From positions 25,564,039 to 25,628,038 of the forward strand of contig VZDJ01007753.1 of NCBI GenBank assembly GCA_008694505.1: a stretch of DNA of 64,000 bases. Reading direction: 5' to 3'. Numbering within the stretch: position 1 is the first letter of the stretch; each line of letters starts with the position of its first letter. Below, in pieces: positions 47,070 through 58,863 of this stretch. This DNA comes from Cyanoderma ruficeps (taxonomy: Eukaryota > Chordata > Aves > Passeriformes > Timaliidae). Under the pieces are notes generated by a model. It saw nothing but the letters and a program-made list of their open reading frames with translations. It made no database searches and was not told the DNA's origin. The position numbers and the translations under genes were made by a program.

Positions 47070-47548
47070 ATAGAACTTTAAGAGTGAATCCTGTCAAACC
47101 AATCTAATTTCATTCCAGAAGGTGATTACAAGACTTTTAGGCAGGAGAGAAGATGTGTGTCTTAAAGCTTTAAGCAAATCTCACATGACATAAGGAACAG
47201 AAATGGGTTTTGATGAACTTTTACTGAGTGAAGGTGAACTGGATGAAAAACCAAAACTACCACCAGCACAATGATCAGAACCAAACAACACAAGAGGCAA
47301 TGGGCAGAAACTGGTGCACAGGAAGTTCCACCTGAATTTGAGGAAGAGCAAATTTTATTGTGCAGGTGACCTAGTACTGGAACAGATTGCTAAAAGAGGT
47401 GTGGAGTCTCCCTCACTTTAAGTATTTTAGAATCATCTGGATGCAATCTTGTGTCTTGTGCTCTAGAATGACCCTATCTGAGCAGGGAGGTTGGACCAGA
47501 TGATCCACGGTGGGGGCCTTCCAACTTGACTAATTCTGTGATCATGTG
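47070..47548 (+). mobile_element. CR1 LINE fragment, sense
   Basis: It begins near CCTGTCAAACCAATCTAATT, and ATGTGTGTCTTAAAGCTTTA resembles a decayed CR1 reverse-transcriptase stretch. After an internal loss it resumes at GGCAATGGGCAGAAACTGGT, GCACAGGAAGTTCCACCTGA and CTGGAACAGATTGC, and ends GGTTGGACCAGATGATCCAC, GGTGGGGGCCTTCCAACTTG, ACTAATTCTGTGATC. The 3' half is convincing; the left border is approximate. Confidence 0.85.
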
Positions 47549-47899
47549 CTTCAGTATTATTTAAAAAACCCAACCAACAAAAAAATCCAAATCAAAATAA
47601 CTAAAAAAAACCACCAAACAGGTGGCATCTGTCTCTGCTACAGGTTTCTTTGCTCTTTTAGGTAATGAGCCAAAGGAGGAAATGGGATATATTTATTATA
47701 TTTGTAGAGAACATAAACCAAGACGAGATCGAGCTCTTGCCCAACCATTTTGCGGGCCAAGATGAGAACTCAGAAGTCACCGACGAGCCGAAGCAGCACT
47801 GCAGAGAGCGCCAGAACGAGCCTCTGCGGGCACAATTACAGCATTAACAGGAATTAGTCCAAGGCAATTTGCAATGCGTGCGGTCACCCGGTGGTGATC

Positions 47900-48640
47900 C
47901 CTTGGCCCCGGTTTCCTTACAGACGGCAGCAGGGATCTGCTTTCCGTGCTGCTGCTTCCCGGTACCACCGCTCAGCGCGCCCTGCAGGAGGGCGCGAACG
48001 ACTTCCCGCGGCGCCTTTCTCAGCTCCGGCAAGCTGCCCCCGGGGCTGCCGGGCCCGCCCAGCGCCAGCCCCACCGGCGGGGCGGCGGGCGGAGCGCGGC
48101 GCGGCGCGGGGGGCGGGCTGAGGCGCGGCCGCACGGCGCCATCTCAGCGCGCCAGGGGCGGCCGCGACCATGGGGGGACGTGTCTGGCGCTGGGCGCTGC
48201 GCGCCGCCCGCCTGCTCCCCGGCGCCGGCGGCGGGAGGGCTCCGGTGGCGTGGCCGGGCGGCCCGGCCTGCGCGCCCGCCGCTTGCGCCGCTCTGTCCGC
48301 CGGCTCCACGGTGAGTGAGGCGGGAGATGCGGGGCGGGAGCAGAACGGGGCGGGAGAGAGCCGGGATGGGCTGTCTCTGTGCTTGCGGGGGTGCCGTGAG
48401 GGCGGCGGGCGGGACGGTCTCTCTGTGCGCGGGTGCCCTGACGGGCCGTGTCCTGCGGCAGCCGGTTCAGCGGCAGCGTCCTTGCGGAACGGGAATGCGG
48501 TGGCTGCAGGCATTGGCGGCGGGGACCGGTCTGGGGCAACGCCGGGCCGGGAGAGGAAGATAGGTGGGTTCTGCCCGCTTTTTACCCGGACTCGCGTGAA
48601 ATCCGTGGGGAGCGGTGCGTGGCGCTAGGCACCCATGGCG
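47900..48640 (+). promoter_or_regulatory. NUBPL: CpG island, NUBPL promoter
   Basis: A CpG-dense block from about 47900 to 48640, richest at 47990-48320, spanning NUBPL exon 1 and the start of intron 1. A GGCGCCATCTC sequence at 48136-48146 resembles a YY1 site (GCCATCTT) about 25 bp before the ATG, a common position in genes for mitochondrial proteins. No TATA box is evident. The many 90-200-residue open frames in all six phases are composition artefacts. Confidence 0.85.
48170..48310 (+). CDS. NUBPL: NUBPL coding exon 1 with mitochondrial presequence (residues 1-47)
   Basis: NUBPL (IND1) is a mitochondrial Mrp/NBP35-type P-loop NTPase that delivers iron-sulfur clusters during assembly of respiratory complex I. 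This exon encodes MGGRVWRWALRAARLLPGAG, then GGRAPVAWPGGPACAPAACA and ALSAGST. It is rich in Arg and Ala with no acidic residue, as expected of a matrix-targeting presequence. The start ATG at 48170 has a perfect ACCATGG context. The donor is ACG|GTGAGT at 48311, phase 0. The presequence is not conserved at residue level, so the call rests on exon 2 joining in frame. Confidence 0.9.
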
Positions 48641-49220
48641 GTACCATTGTGCCAGCCGGGAGCAGGTGGGACGCTGCCTGCGAGGATGCTCGGCTCGTCT
48701 GCTCCGTCCGTCCGGCCGTGGGGCCCCGTGTGTGGCTCTTCTGCGGCAGGAGCAGCGGAACAGCTCACCCTCATGTGAGGTGCCTGTGTCTGGGCAGGGA
48801 CAGCTCTCGGACAGCTGCCGGTCCGGCACCGCCTGCCCTCAGCACCTCGGGTTCCTGCTCCTTCGCTTGCCCGACACAACTGTACAGAAAGGACCGCCAA
48901 GTCTAGTTTGTTTCATAAAGCTTCCGACTTTTAAGCAGTGTTTTGGTGAATTTCAACACAAGTTTTTTTTCTTTGACTGTTAAGATCAATCATATTTAAG
49001 AGTTTGTAAAAAAACCCCATGTGACTGGAGTTATTTTAAGTTAGGGCAGTCCTTGCCTGCCTGTGAAGCAGGCTCCCTTTGGGAAAGCCCCTGTGCAGAA
49101 TGTTTTTTTAGACAAGCAGTGAAAATTTTTTATTGTGCAGGTAGGTTCCTTCCTGTCAGCATTCTCTGAGAAAACTGCAGGTTGGTGCACGTGCATTCAC
49201 TTACTTTTTGGTTTTGTTAG
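48311..49220 (+). other. NUBPL: NUBPL intron 1
   Basis: A 910-bp intron whose first 300 bp are still in the CpG island. Open frames of up to 152 residues here reflect GC-rich composition. I see no repeat. Confidence 0.85.
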
Positions 49221-49368
49221 TCCTCAGGCTCTGGGGATGAGGCTCTGAAGGACAAACGTGCTCGGATCCTGTCACGAGGGCTGCCAAAGCAGAAGCCCAT
49301 AGAAGGAGTTAAGCAGGTGGTCGTTGTGGCTTCTGGAAAGGGGGGAGTTGGAAAATCAACAACAGCAG
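49221..49368 (+). CDS. NUBPL: NUBPL coding exon 2, P-loop (residues 48-97)
   Basis: A 148-nt exon; acceptor GGTTTTGTTAG|TCC, donor GCAG|GTAAGG. It encodes [40 protein letters not shown] and [25 protein letters not shown] is identical to the human segment as I recall it. GKGGVGKST (residues 86-94) is the deviant Walker A motif of the Mrp/MinD NTPases. A competing acceptor 7 bp downstream (TCCTCAG|GCT) would break the frame, so 49221 is the right start. It leaves one base for exon 3. Confidence 0.97.
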
Positions 49369-50039
49369 GTAAGGTTTCTTTTTTTAAAAAAATCATTTCC
49401 TTTGCACATGTTTCAGTATTTTGTATGGAATATTTAGGTGCTTGTGTCATTATCTTGTAATTGGGTTCCATAACACTGCCTTTTACCTCTGACAAGTCCC
49501 GTTGCAGTCATTGAGAATCTACTTGGATACAGAAGTTTTGGCTTTAACTCAGGTGTGAATTGAGCTTTGAAATCATATCTTTGTAATACTGCAGTGCTGT
49601 CTTGAGACATCAGGATATCTTAAGAGGTGATGTAGGCTTTGGTGAAGGGATCATATGCTTGTACAGTGACACTGTTTCTCCTTCCCTGGCTGCTTAGGTG
49701 TGCCTATACAGTGCCTTTCTGTGCTACATCAGCACAGTCATGTGCTCTGTAGAGGATACTGATACTTAGAAAGTTTTAAGATCAAGACTCTCTTCAATTT
49801 TCACTACTACTTATATAGGTGATTTATAAAGAAAAAGTGAAACAGTACTTAGAAACCACACAAATTTATCAGAGCCTTGTGAAGCACCTTGAACTCTTCT
49901 CTCAACTCCACCATTGGGTTTTGAATTAATTTTTCTCTATTTTTTCCTCTACTACCTGTTCCTAGGGATAGTACTTGGGTTACCAGTACTGCTGAAATTG
50001 ACTTGAATTCAAAGAGATGACATAATGGAAAAACATTTG

Positions 50040-50722
50040 TTTGTGCCAACAAATGTGGTGGCCTTCTTACAGTGGTGTGGATGAGAGAAGAGTGGCTGGT
50101 GTCATCAGCCTGGACTTCTGCAAAGCACTGTCCTGCATGACATCCTTGTCTCTAAACTGGAGAGACCGGGAGTTGATGGATGGACCACTCGGTGGATTAG
50201 GAATTGGCTGGATGGCTGCATTGCATCCAGGTCTGGGTCCCCCAGCATTAGAAGGACTTGTGAGAGTGTGTCCATCAAGTACCACACAGATGGTCAGGTC
50301 AGAGGGCTGGAGCACCTCTACTGTGAAGACAGGCTGAGAGTGTTGGGGTTGTTTAGCCTGGAGAAGGGAAGGCATCAGGGAGACTCTTAGAGAACCTTCC
50401 AGTACTTAAAGGGGGCTTACAAAAGGGGAGGAGTGTGAGTTTTTACATGGGCAGATAGGGCAAGGGTGAATAGTTGTAAACTAGAAATGGAGAGATGTAG
50501 GATGGCTACTAGGAAGAAATTGTATACTGTGAGGGTGGTGAGGCACTGGAACAGGTTGCGCAGACAAGGGGTGGATGTCCCATCCCTGGAAGCGTTCAAG
50601 GCCCCATTAGATGGGGTTTCGCACAACCTCATCTAGATGAAGGTGCCCCTGTCCACGGCAGAGGTTTGGAGCTGGGTCATCCTTAGGGTCCCTTCCAACC
50701 CAAACCATTCTATGATTCTGAC
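50040..50722 (+). mobile_element. CR1 LINE, internally deleted, sense
   Basis: The left part keeps decayed reverse-transcriptase sequence: GTCATCAGCCTGGACTTCTG, then GGAGTTGATGGATGGACCAC and GGAATTGGCTGGATGG. In one frame this reads VISLDFCKA, a CR1 motif, followed by disruptions. The right part is the classical 3' end: GTTGGGGTTGTTTAGCCTGG, AGTACTTAAAGGGGGCTTAC, GGCACTGGAACAGGTTGCGC, GGTCCCTTCCAACCCAAACC, ATTCTATGATTCTGAC. The intervening roughly 1-2 kb of a full element is missing. The copy is inactive and ends in a TATGATTCTG tail typical of CR1. Confidence 0.92.
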
Positions 50723-52885
50723 ACTGACAGTAAGCTTCTTTGAAAAGATCTCTGAAAAGTGTTAGAAATTTGTTTAAAGATCTGTTTCTTAGCATCTAGA
50801 CTGGAGAAGAGTCATCCTTTAGTTGAAGGATGTCTGCTGTTCATCTCCATGTGTTGTGAATAATACATGGATGTAGCCCTTAATGTATCATTTTGGGGTT
50901 TGTATTTTAGCCATGCTTGAAACAGACTGATTGTCTAATAATTTCTAGAACAGACTAACATGATATCTGTACTAAAAATAACTGTTCTTAAAAATAAAGG
51001 GATTTTTTTTCTATTTATCTGCTGTATAAATAGGATACACCTACCTATACAAAGACATGGAAAACAATTAAAACTTGTGTTTCTTAACCATCAAAATGCA
51101 TATCATTATAATACATAGACTGGTTGTTGCAGGTTACTAAAAATACCAAATACCTGTTCATCAATTGATAGTTTACAAAATGAACATAATTTGAAAAGTA
51201 AATTCAGATTATTCTGCTCATATCTGCAAACAAATATCTAAATGTAAGTTCTTGTAACTGGCTTCTGTGTGCAATTTCTACTTAAAAGCAACACGTGTAA
51301 ATAATACTTAGAGCTGTGAGTTCATTCCTATGCATTAAAAAAAAATCAGGGTTCAACAAGCATTAAATAAGATATTGGAAATGTAAATAAAGCATTTACA
51401 TGTATCTGTAATGGACCACCTTTTAAAATGAATGCTGTAATTCATAATATTGAAAAGGAAATCTATATTCTTGTTTATTACCATGAGGATAAATTTCATG
51501 GTTCAGATGAATCTGAATTGAATTTCAGATAACTTGTATAAACAAAAGTATTGCAGGGCATCATTACTGAATTATGTACTTAAAATTATATTCTTAAATG
51601 AGGTTTGTAGGGAACATGTTTGTTGACAATTCTGCTCATGCATTTTGAGAACAGGAATTGAAAAGAAAGGAGACTAGTAAGTGCCTCTGATTCCTAAAGC
51701 ATCACAGGAAACATCATTAGTCTTGCGTGTATGTCTGAAAGCCTGTCAGGGCTTTTTTTTTGTTTTCTCCAGTATAGTTGTGTTTCAGTTGCTCTGGATC
51801 TCCATTTCAGGAAAAAGAGCGTATGCATTCTGGTCAAATTTGTCAGGGTCATTCCCAAACATGTTGAATAACTCATTCTGTTTATTGCAGTTGGCTTTCA
51901 TGTTGTAGTCTCTGGCACTTCCAGTGCTTTTTGGTCTTCTGAAATTAGTGTAGTCAATGATTAGAATAAATTATTTTACTGGAACAATATTTTTCAATGC
52001 AGGTTTAAATACTTTGATTTTTTTTTGTTGTTTCTATTTGTCTAATATGTTGCTTTATTTGTTTGCTATGTTCCCTGCCTCTTTCAAGTTTCTGTCTTTT
52101 AACGGCATTCTTATATATTTACTGCATCTGTCCAAAGTCTGGTGTTTTTNTCATTTATTCCCTTTTTGCACTACCCTAAGATGACAGTACTGAAGAAAAT
52201 TGATCCAGGTGTGAAAAAAAGTCAAATAGTGGTCTTGAAAGAGGGGAAATTTCTAATTTATTGAAAGTCTTACTGTTTTCAGCTGTAGAAGTAGAACAAA
52301 ATTAAAGGCTGGTGTTCTTGCTCACGTTCCACTAATCCTGATATTTGAGGAAAATACAAAAACTGACTACATGGACCTTCAGACAATTTTAACAAAGACT
52401 AAGAGGCTGAGATTTTTCATTATTGTTCCAGGAAGCTGATACTATATCTCAGTCATATTAACTGTGTTTTAACTTTTTTCCTCTCTTGCATACTTGGATT
52501 CTGCATGTAGGATGTGCTGTTACTGAAACTTTTGATTTTGGGCCTTCTTTATGTGTTATAATATTCTCATAAACTCTATTTCTAAATGGCACTTACATAA
52601 AGATGTAGGTATTGAAAGTTTCCTTCCAAAGTTCATCTAAATTATCTATAGGTATTTTATTGATGATGTGTACTAACCATGTCAGATACTGACACACCAC
52701 TGCCTCTGTACTTGTCTGATTTTGCACCAAGAAGTTTTATTTGTATTGTTAGCTGAGCATTCGGAGAGTTCAACTGTGCTATTTCTAGGGCCAGTTTGGA
52801 TTTGGAAGTTAGAAAGTTGGAAGTTACTGCAAAGTTACAAATTAATAGACTTTCCTAGACTTGTACTGATTTCAAGAGGACAAGA

Positions 52886-53140
52886 GTCATGGAATCACAG
52901 AATATATTGAGTTGGAAGGGACCCACAAGTATCATCAAGTCGCAACTCTTGGCCCTGCACAGGAACATCCCCAAGAGTGACACCCTGTCCCTGAGACCAT
53001 TGTCCAAATGCTTCTTGAACTCTGTCAGACTGGTGCTTTGACCACTGGAGCCTCTTCCAGTGCCCAGCCACTCTCTGAGTGAAGAACTTTTTCTTAATAT
53101 CTGGCTTAAGTTTCTCCTGCCTCGGCTTCATGCCATTGAA
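52886..53140 (-). mobile_element. CR1 LINE 3' fragment, antisense
   Basis: It starts TCATGGAATCACAGAATATA and continues TTGAGTTGGAAGGGACCCAC, CCTGCACAGGAACATCCCCA, GAACTCTGTCAGACTGGTGC and GAGTGAAGAACTTTTTCTTA, then TATCTGGC. This is the reverse complement of a CR1 3' end, with its GGAATCACAGAAT tail on the left. A sense-like snippet (TAGGGGAGGTTTAG..., GGTTTAGGTTGGAT) follows at about 53147-53195. Confidence 0.9.
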
Positions 53141-54905
53141 GCTGTGTTAGGGGAGGTTTAGTTTAGATGAGACTAACTAGAGGTTTAGGTTGGATTAGAC
53201 AAACTCTGGTCTTCCTGTGCATCATTCCTTATACCAGTTGGCAGGTTTAGCATGGGTAGAGAGACCTTAGTGGCTTTTCTCAGAGCCTGCTGTGAAGTTG
53301 TATAGAATTTCTGGCATGTATTGCCTTGATGTCCTGCACTCCTGCTTATGGGAACTTAATTAGGGCCCATATGAATGTTCAGGCTCAGGTTAGGTCCTAT
53401 TCTGCATGTTTATGCCCTCTTGGAACTGACAATAATGCAAAAACAAGGGAATGCAAGATTCAGCTGGGATTCAAAATTAATTGTTCAGCTACATATCCAG
53501 CTGAAAACCTTGGGTTTACATGCTGTGTTGTTCCCACTGTCTCCATTCTTTCCCTTCAGTAGTAGAATATCTCTTATTGAAGAAGCATTGTGGATCATAC
53601 TTTAATTTTCACACATGAAAGCTGTTTAAGAAGATAGATGTGTAAAGTGATTTTAAGAAAATCTTTGTCTCTCTTCTTCAGGTTTCAGAGGGTGAATTTT
53701 CCTCTGATTCGGGGGATGACTGATTGAGCATCTGTTTAAATATCAAATTGAAGAATAAAATCTATGTTCTTTGTTAGCTTAGGCGGAAAGAGGCTGTGCA
53801 CCTCTTTGAGAAAGCTGCACAGTTGTCCTTTTTATCTCCCTGACTGTTTTGTTTGAAGGAAGTTAGCTTTCTTGGAGTTAAGTTCTTCAAGACAGGAATC
53901 TGGCTCCCCAACTTCTTTTCAGAACTTTTGTACTCTTCCAGCAGAACAGGGCTGATGGCAGCTTACCTTTCTTGAGAGAATGACATACAGCAACAGGTAA
54001 AGGAAACAAAAGATGTTACCCAAGAAAGGATTGTGTGTGTTGGATTTTTCCCCCATGCTTTTCTTTGTTTTCTAAAACATGTAACTTTTTGGATTATAAA
54101 AATTACTGTTTGTTTGTACTGAAACTTCTAGGAGGTCTGCCAACGTGACTGAAGGTGGTGAGCCATTAAAGGTACCATTTGTACATGCTATTTAGTTATG
54201 AGAGAGTTAAGTATTGATGGAAATGTAAAAGCTTTAAACAAATGATCTTTTTAGTTGCTTCATCTCTTTTTTTTCTTTTTTTTTTACTTACAGATGCTTT
54301 CAGGTATATGTGACTTTGTTTTCTGACATAAAAATCACGTGAAAAGCATGCATTGCACCTTCTCCCAGAAAACATCTCTAGTCAATATATCACAAGAAAT
54401 CAAAAAAGGGGATGTGATAATCTTTTTGATCTCTTGTTTTAATAGTTCATGTCACTGCTTACCTAATTTCTAATGTTACGAAACTTCACTAAAGAGTGTG
54501 ATGAAGGTTAGCGATGGTAAGGTTAATTTAGTTTTATAGTATGGTGTCCACTTTCAAAAGTGGATACTTCCAAAAGTTTTTCTTAATGTTATTCTTTGGC
54601 AAAATACTGAGACTGTATTTTTATTTTGCAGTGTCCTCTAGAAACTGAAAGTCTGCAAGGTTTTGCAGATTAGTTTGAATTTGTTTGCTGGTTAACAAAC
54701 ATGGACTGAAATGTAGGTGTTGCTGCCACTTAAACTGCAAATGTTGTAGGGGTGCAAGAAGCTGAGAACTGAGATGATGATGTAATTATTAAATAAGTGA
54801 TATATTTATATTTTCTCTTGTTAGCAGTGATAACATTCTCAATATTTAGGAATTAAGTTTTCCTGCACTTAATCTTTTTGTTTTTTCTCTTCTGCTTTTT
54901 TACAG

Positions 54906-54940
54906 TAAATATAGCCCTCGCCCTAGCAGCAAATGATTCG
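54906..54940 (+). CDS. NUBPL: NUBPL coding exon 3 (residues 97-108)
   Basis: A 35-nt exon found from family similarity; it is far below ORF-scan length. The acceptor is CTTTTTTACAG| and the donor is TCG|GTAGGT. With the base carried from exon 2 it reads VNIALALAANDS; human has VNLALALAANDS. This helix follows the P-loop. It ends in phase 0. The following exon (expected to begin with a GLLDVDVYGP-type switch region) was not found before the right edge, consistent with the very long introns of this gene. Confidence 0.95.
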
Positions 54941-57464
54941 GTAGGTGAACATTTAATTATCAGCCTTAATGTGAAATGTGTGTGCTCAGGGCAGTCACAT
55001 ACATTTATTGTAATAATGTTTTTATTTAGTTAATTTCTAATTTGTTTTTGATGGGTTTTTGAGTTTCTGTCAGTTTGTTTACAAAACAAATGTTTTATGG
55101 TACCATGAATAACTTAGTGGATCTCATCCTACTTCTGGGTTTGGCTCTGTTCTTTCGCTGGTGTGTTACTGAGTTGAACTGCATTCTGGAAGGATGTGTA
55201 GATGTCATAGAGAATGCTTCTGCAGGTTGGAGATGCTTAATAAATAATTAAATTCTATCAGTTCAGAACACTGACTTGAAAAAAATAGGAGTTAGTGCTG
55301 AATAGTGTCCAAAACATTTTTATCGCTCCACAGATTTACTGTTTCTGGAGAAATTATGTATGAAAATACTTTATAAACACCTGAGGCAAAACCCCCCTAA
55401 AACTATGTATTTTCCCTAAAGCTTGGAAATACAATTTTTTGAGTGATTTCCCAGCTGGGTATTACTAAAATCGTTGGCTGGACTATAAATAGACAGTAGG
55501 AACCATCCAAGAGTAAAAACCACAGGTGTTTGTTATGTCCACCTGCTGCTGTAGACTGGGAGTAGTTCCATTGTGCACATTACTGCCACACAGGTAAACT
55601 CAGAAGCAAGCCTCCTTTGCAGTGGGAGGGTGTATAATGCAGGCTTTGGCCTGGTAAAACATTAAATACAAAGTATTCTCAAGTACTTTAATCAGGCAAA
55701 TGTAGCATCTTCTTGTTGTAAAAGACAAGTAAAACAAAAACCAACAGGAATGAAGACTACATGCAATCTGCAAGCTTCCTGGAGGAATTTGTAAAAGATT
55801 AAAAAATATTTCCATAAACTGAGTCACACTTAGTAAGAAGAGTGTTTAAAGCTGTTATATGAAATACATACTGTTTGTGATGGCATCTGATCTTGTTATT
55901 TCACAGTCTTTAATTGTATGTTTTAAATAGACTGTTGGAATAATGGATCTCACAGAAGAATCTGTCATCATGGAAAGCAAATCTACTTAAATGGTTCCTT
56001 CTGATCAACTTTAAAACATGGCATTTGCTCTAATACTTTTGCATAACAAGTATCAGTCTGCAATATGATCTGTGTTGTGGGATGGTCGTTGAGTAGCTCC
56101 ATGGAAACCATGTCAACCAATTGCACATAACTTTCTGTAGATGGTGTCTGATATTTCTCAAAAATTCAATTTTATGCATTTTAAAATATATATTTAGATA
56201 AAGTATCTCTTAGTAATTCTGACATACACAAGTTTGGGGATTATGCCCTTTATTAGGAGTTTTGATGTTACAATTATGTGGTGATGTGTGAAGTTGGAGG
56301 CCAGCATCTGGTGGATGTTAATCAATGAAGAGGAGCTGAAACTGATGAAATAGCTGTGAATTGTGTTAACTGGTGGTCACAAGTTAGCAAGCTGTTACTG
56401 TGGTGAAGTCATGCATTGATGTAGTTACAAGTTAGAAAGTATGAAATTAAGGTGAATGAAATAAACAACTGTCCTGTTTGTTCATGCATTAATATATTTT
56501 TTCTTCTGTGGTTTATTTTCCTTAAAATAATGATGGCATGCATCATGTTTATGTTTAACTTTTGGGCTTGAAGTTGTTCATTTGTGTGCTCACATTGATT
56601 TCAGTTCATTAGTTTTATGAGATAAGGTTTTGAAATGAGAATCTCTGTGACCTTGTTCCAGGCTGGAACTGTCCAGTGCTCCGAATTCTAGGCATCATTG
56701 CAATTTTCAGTTTTGTAATGGTGAATGAAGTAAATAAGGAGGTTGTTTTTCAGACGATTGGTGCCTCCTGCTGTATTTTATAGTGAATTTTTTGTCCTTA
56801 GGTACGCAGCAATGGATGCCTTTATTTTACATCTAGTAACTATTGATTGTGCTTCACCTTGTCATGGTTTTTGTTTCCTTCATTACTACTGTAAGTTCAT
56901 CTCTTTCAGAAGAAGCAATAATGATTGTTAGCTTCAGTTCAGTAATTCATTCAGTCATGATCAGAGGTTCAGGAGGCCCCTACAGTATCATTAACAGTCC
57001 TTATGTCTCTTATAAACAAAATAAAATTTATAGAAACTGATCTTGAACTTGATGTACTACTTAAAGGAGGAAAGAAAGGACTTGTGGAGGAAAATAGGTC
57101 ACCATGACTATAAAGGTCTGTGCTTCCTTCATTAGTCTGTTACAAGTTCTTTGCTTGTAACTGGTGTTCTTTTTCTAAGATAAAACAGGTTACAGACTAG
57201 TAAAAGCAACGGTTTTCTGGTGAGTGAGATCTGTGAAAGATGCTCTCCTCTCATAGGAGATGGGATTAGAGTAGATTCTTGCTGCTTTCAGTAACAGTTG
57301 TGGCATCTTGTTGCTTGGTGTATCATAATTTAGAAGATTAACAGTCAAAGTGTAAAGGGTTTTTTGTCCTCTTGATTAAAGAAAAAATCCTTCTATCTTT
57401 TAAAAATCTACTTTCTGTAGGTAAAAAAACCCCACAACCAAAACCCCACTGTTTCTACTGATAC

Positions 57465-57840
57465 GTGTGGTTTGTTTTTTTTTGTTATTGTTGTTTTTTT
57501 GTTTTTTTTACATGGGAGCTTTTTTAGTTATTGTAGTGATGGTCTGAAATACTAAGGCATCAACTGAGCCTTGGACATGGTCACAGTCACACAGTGTTGT
57601 TGGCAGAGCCAGGATTAGAATTTGCGAGTTCAAAGTCTTGCATGCTGGTGCTCAGTCTGCTTTGCATATTTTTACCTCATGGTTACAGAGTAAATAATTC
57701 AAGACAGAATGCCTGGATACCATGTCCAGGACAGAGTAGGGTGGAGTTTGTTTTTGTATGTGTGTGTGTGCGTGTTTTTGGTTGGTTTTGCTTTGTTTTG
57801 GTAGGTTGGTTTTGGGTTTGTTTGTTTTTTTTTTTTTGAT
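57465..57840. repeat. T/G-rich low-complexity stretches
   Basis: Two stretches, 57465-57515 and 57745-57838, are almost entirely T and G on the plus strand, with runs of TTTTTTG, GTTTG and TGTGTG. They flank the MIR-like relic. They look like expanded poly-T/TTTTG sequence and not a gene. Confidence 0.8.
57576..57668 (+). mobile_element. MIR/CORE-SINE-like relic
   Basis: The sequence ACATGGTCACAGTCACACAG, then TTGGCAGAGCCAGGATTAGA and ATTTGCGAGTTCAAAGTCTT, then GTGCTCAGTCTGC follows the MIR order: 'aaggtcacacagc', 'tggcagagccgggattcgaac', 'ccaggtct', 'tgctctt'. Of the three MIR-like stretches in the window, this one reads clearest. Confidence 0.7.
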
Positions 57841-58737
57841 TCAGAGCCACAGAAGACAAGCAGGGCAGCCTCTTATGCCTTCCTAGAACATTAGTTTTTT
57901 TGGTACCCTGGGTTACCTGTTGTAAATGGATTAGTTGAGAAATATATAAGCTTTTGGGCCTGTACCAAGGCCTATAAATCTATACGGTGTTCTTTTTCTG
58001 TAAAAAAATAACTTAAAGTTTCACCCTTGTGTCCTATTGTTAGTTGCTTGCTTAGTTTGACAGCTGATTCTTTTCATTCTTTTGATGTACCAGCAGTCAG
58101 TTGTGCTCCCCTAGGAGCACTTGGGAAGAATTTTTGGGTTTTGTGCCAGGACAATTCATATTCAGACTAGAATGACTATTTATGAAAGCTGCCTGGCCAG
58201 AGACAATTTATTATAGTAGAAACAAGTTGAATTAATAGATGGCAGCAATAATAGGGTAGGGATTGCTTGTTTATGAACAGAGTATTTTAGTGAGCAAACA
58301 CCAGCTGTGCATGACTAAGGATGGCACAAATCCAGTTGGGAGGCTGCATGCTTCTGCTGTCACTATGAGGCAAGCTCCCCAGTCAGATTTCCTTTGGCTC
58401 GCCTTTTCGTTCGGGAAGATTTGCATTTTCACTATAGGATGAAATGTTTTTTGTGTTGAGAAGGACAGAGGAGCAAGAAGTGAAACCACATGGACCAAGT
58501 TAGCATGTAGGCATAAGCAAGTGGCTTCTCCCTTGCAGTACTGGGGGCACGTGGTGAAAGGCAGCAGTTTTCCGTATTCTGGCGTAGCCCTGCGCCAGGG
58601 TGTTACTGGGTCGTGCACACCAGGACCAAAATGTGAAACGCACAAAGGGCGACTTTTATCCGGGGAGGGGATTTCCCTGTGTTCCCGCAAGCAAAGCCTT
58701 TCCCGGTTGCTGCGCAACGCGGGGCTGGCGGCTGCGG

Positions 58738-58751
58738 CCGGCAGGGGGCGC
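58738..58751 (+). promoter_or_regulatory. CTCF-like binding motif
   Basis: CCGGCAGGGGGCGC fits the consensus CCASYAGRKGGCRC at all positions but the third. It lies in the intronic CpG patch. Occupancy cannot be judged from sequence. Confidence 0.5.
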
Positions 58752-58831
58752 GCGGGCCGCGGGTGCTGTGGCGCTCCGAGCGGCGCTCGGCGGGGCCCCG
58801 CGCCGGGGTCACTCACTCGGGGCCCCCCGCC

Positions 58832-58863
58832 GGATTGTCCCCCCGCAGGATTGTCCCCCCGCA
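58832..58863. repeat. Perfect 16-bp tandem duplication
   Basis: GGATTGTCCCCCCGCA is present twice in a row (58832-58847 and 58848-58863) at the edge of the intronic CpG patch. Confidence 0.95.

Larger units (their letters stand above)
49369..54905 (+). other. NUBPL: NUBPL intron 2
   Basis: A 5.5-kb intron. It holds a sense CR1 copy (50040-50722), an antisense CR1 3' end (52886-53140) and an N at 52150. The rest is AT-rich with no recognised feature. Confidence 0.85.

Noticed and set aside
47869..48983. Many 90-198-codon frames around NUBPL exon 1
   Set aside because: They are composition artefacts of the NUBPL CpG island. Only the frame starting at 48170 joins exon 2 correctly.
55931..55990. 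Possible NUBPL exon 4, because after TTTAAATAG the phase-0 frame reads TVGIMDL
   Set aside because: The family expects a GLLDVDVYGP-type sequence here. Only a loose resemblance exists, the D-x-D residues do not line up, and a stop follows after 19 codons with no donor.
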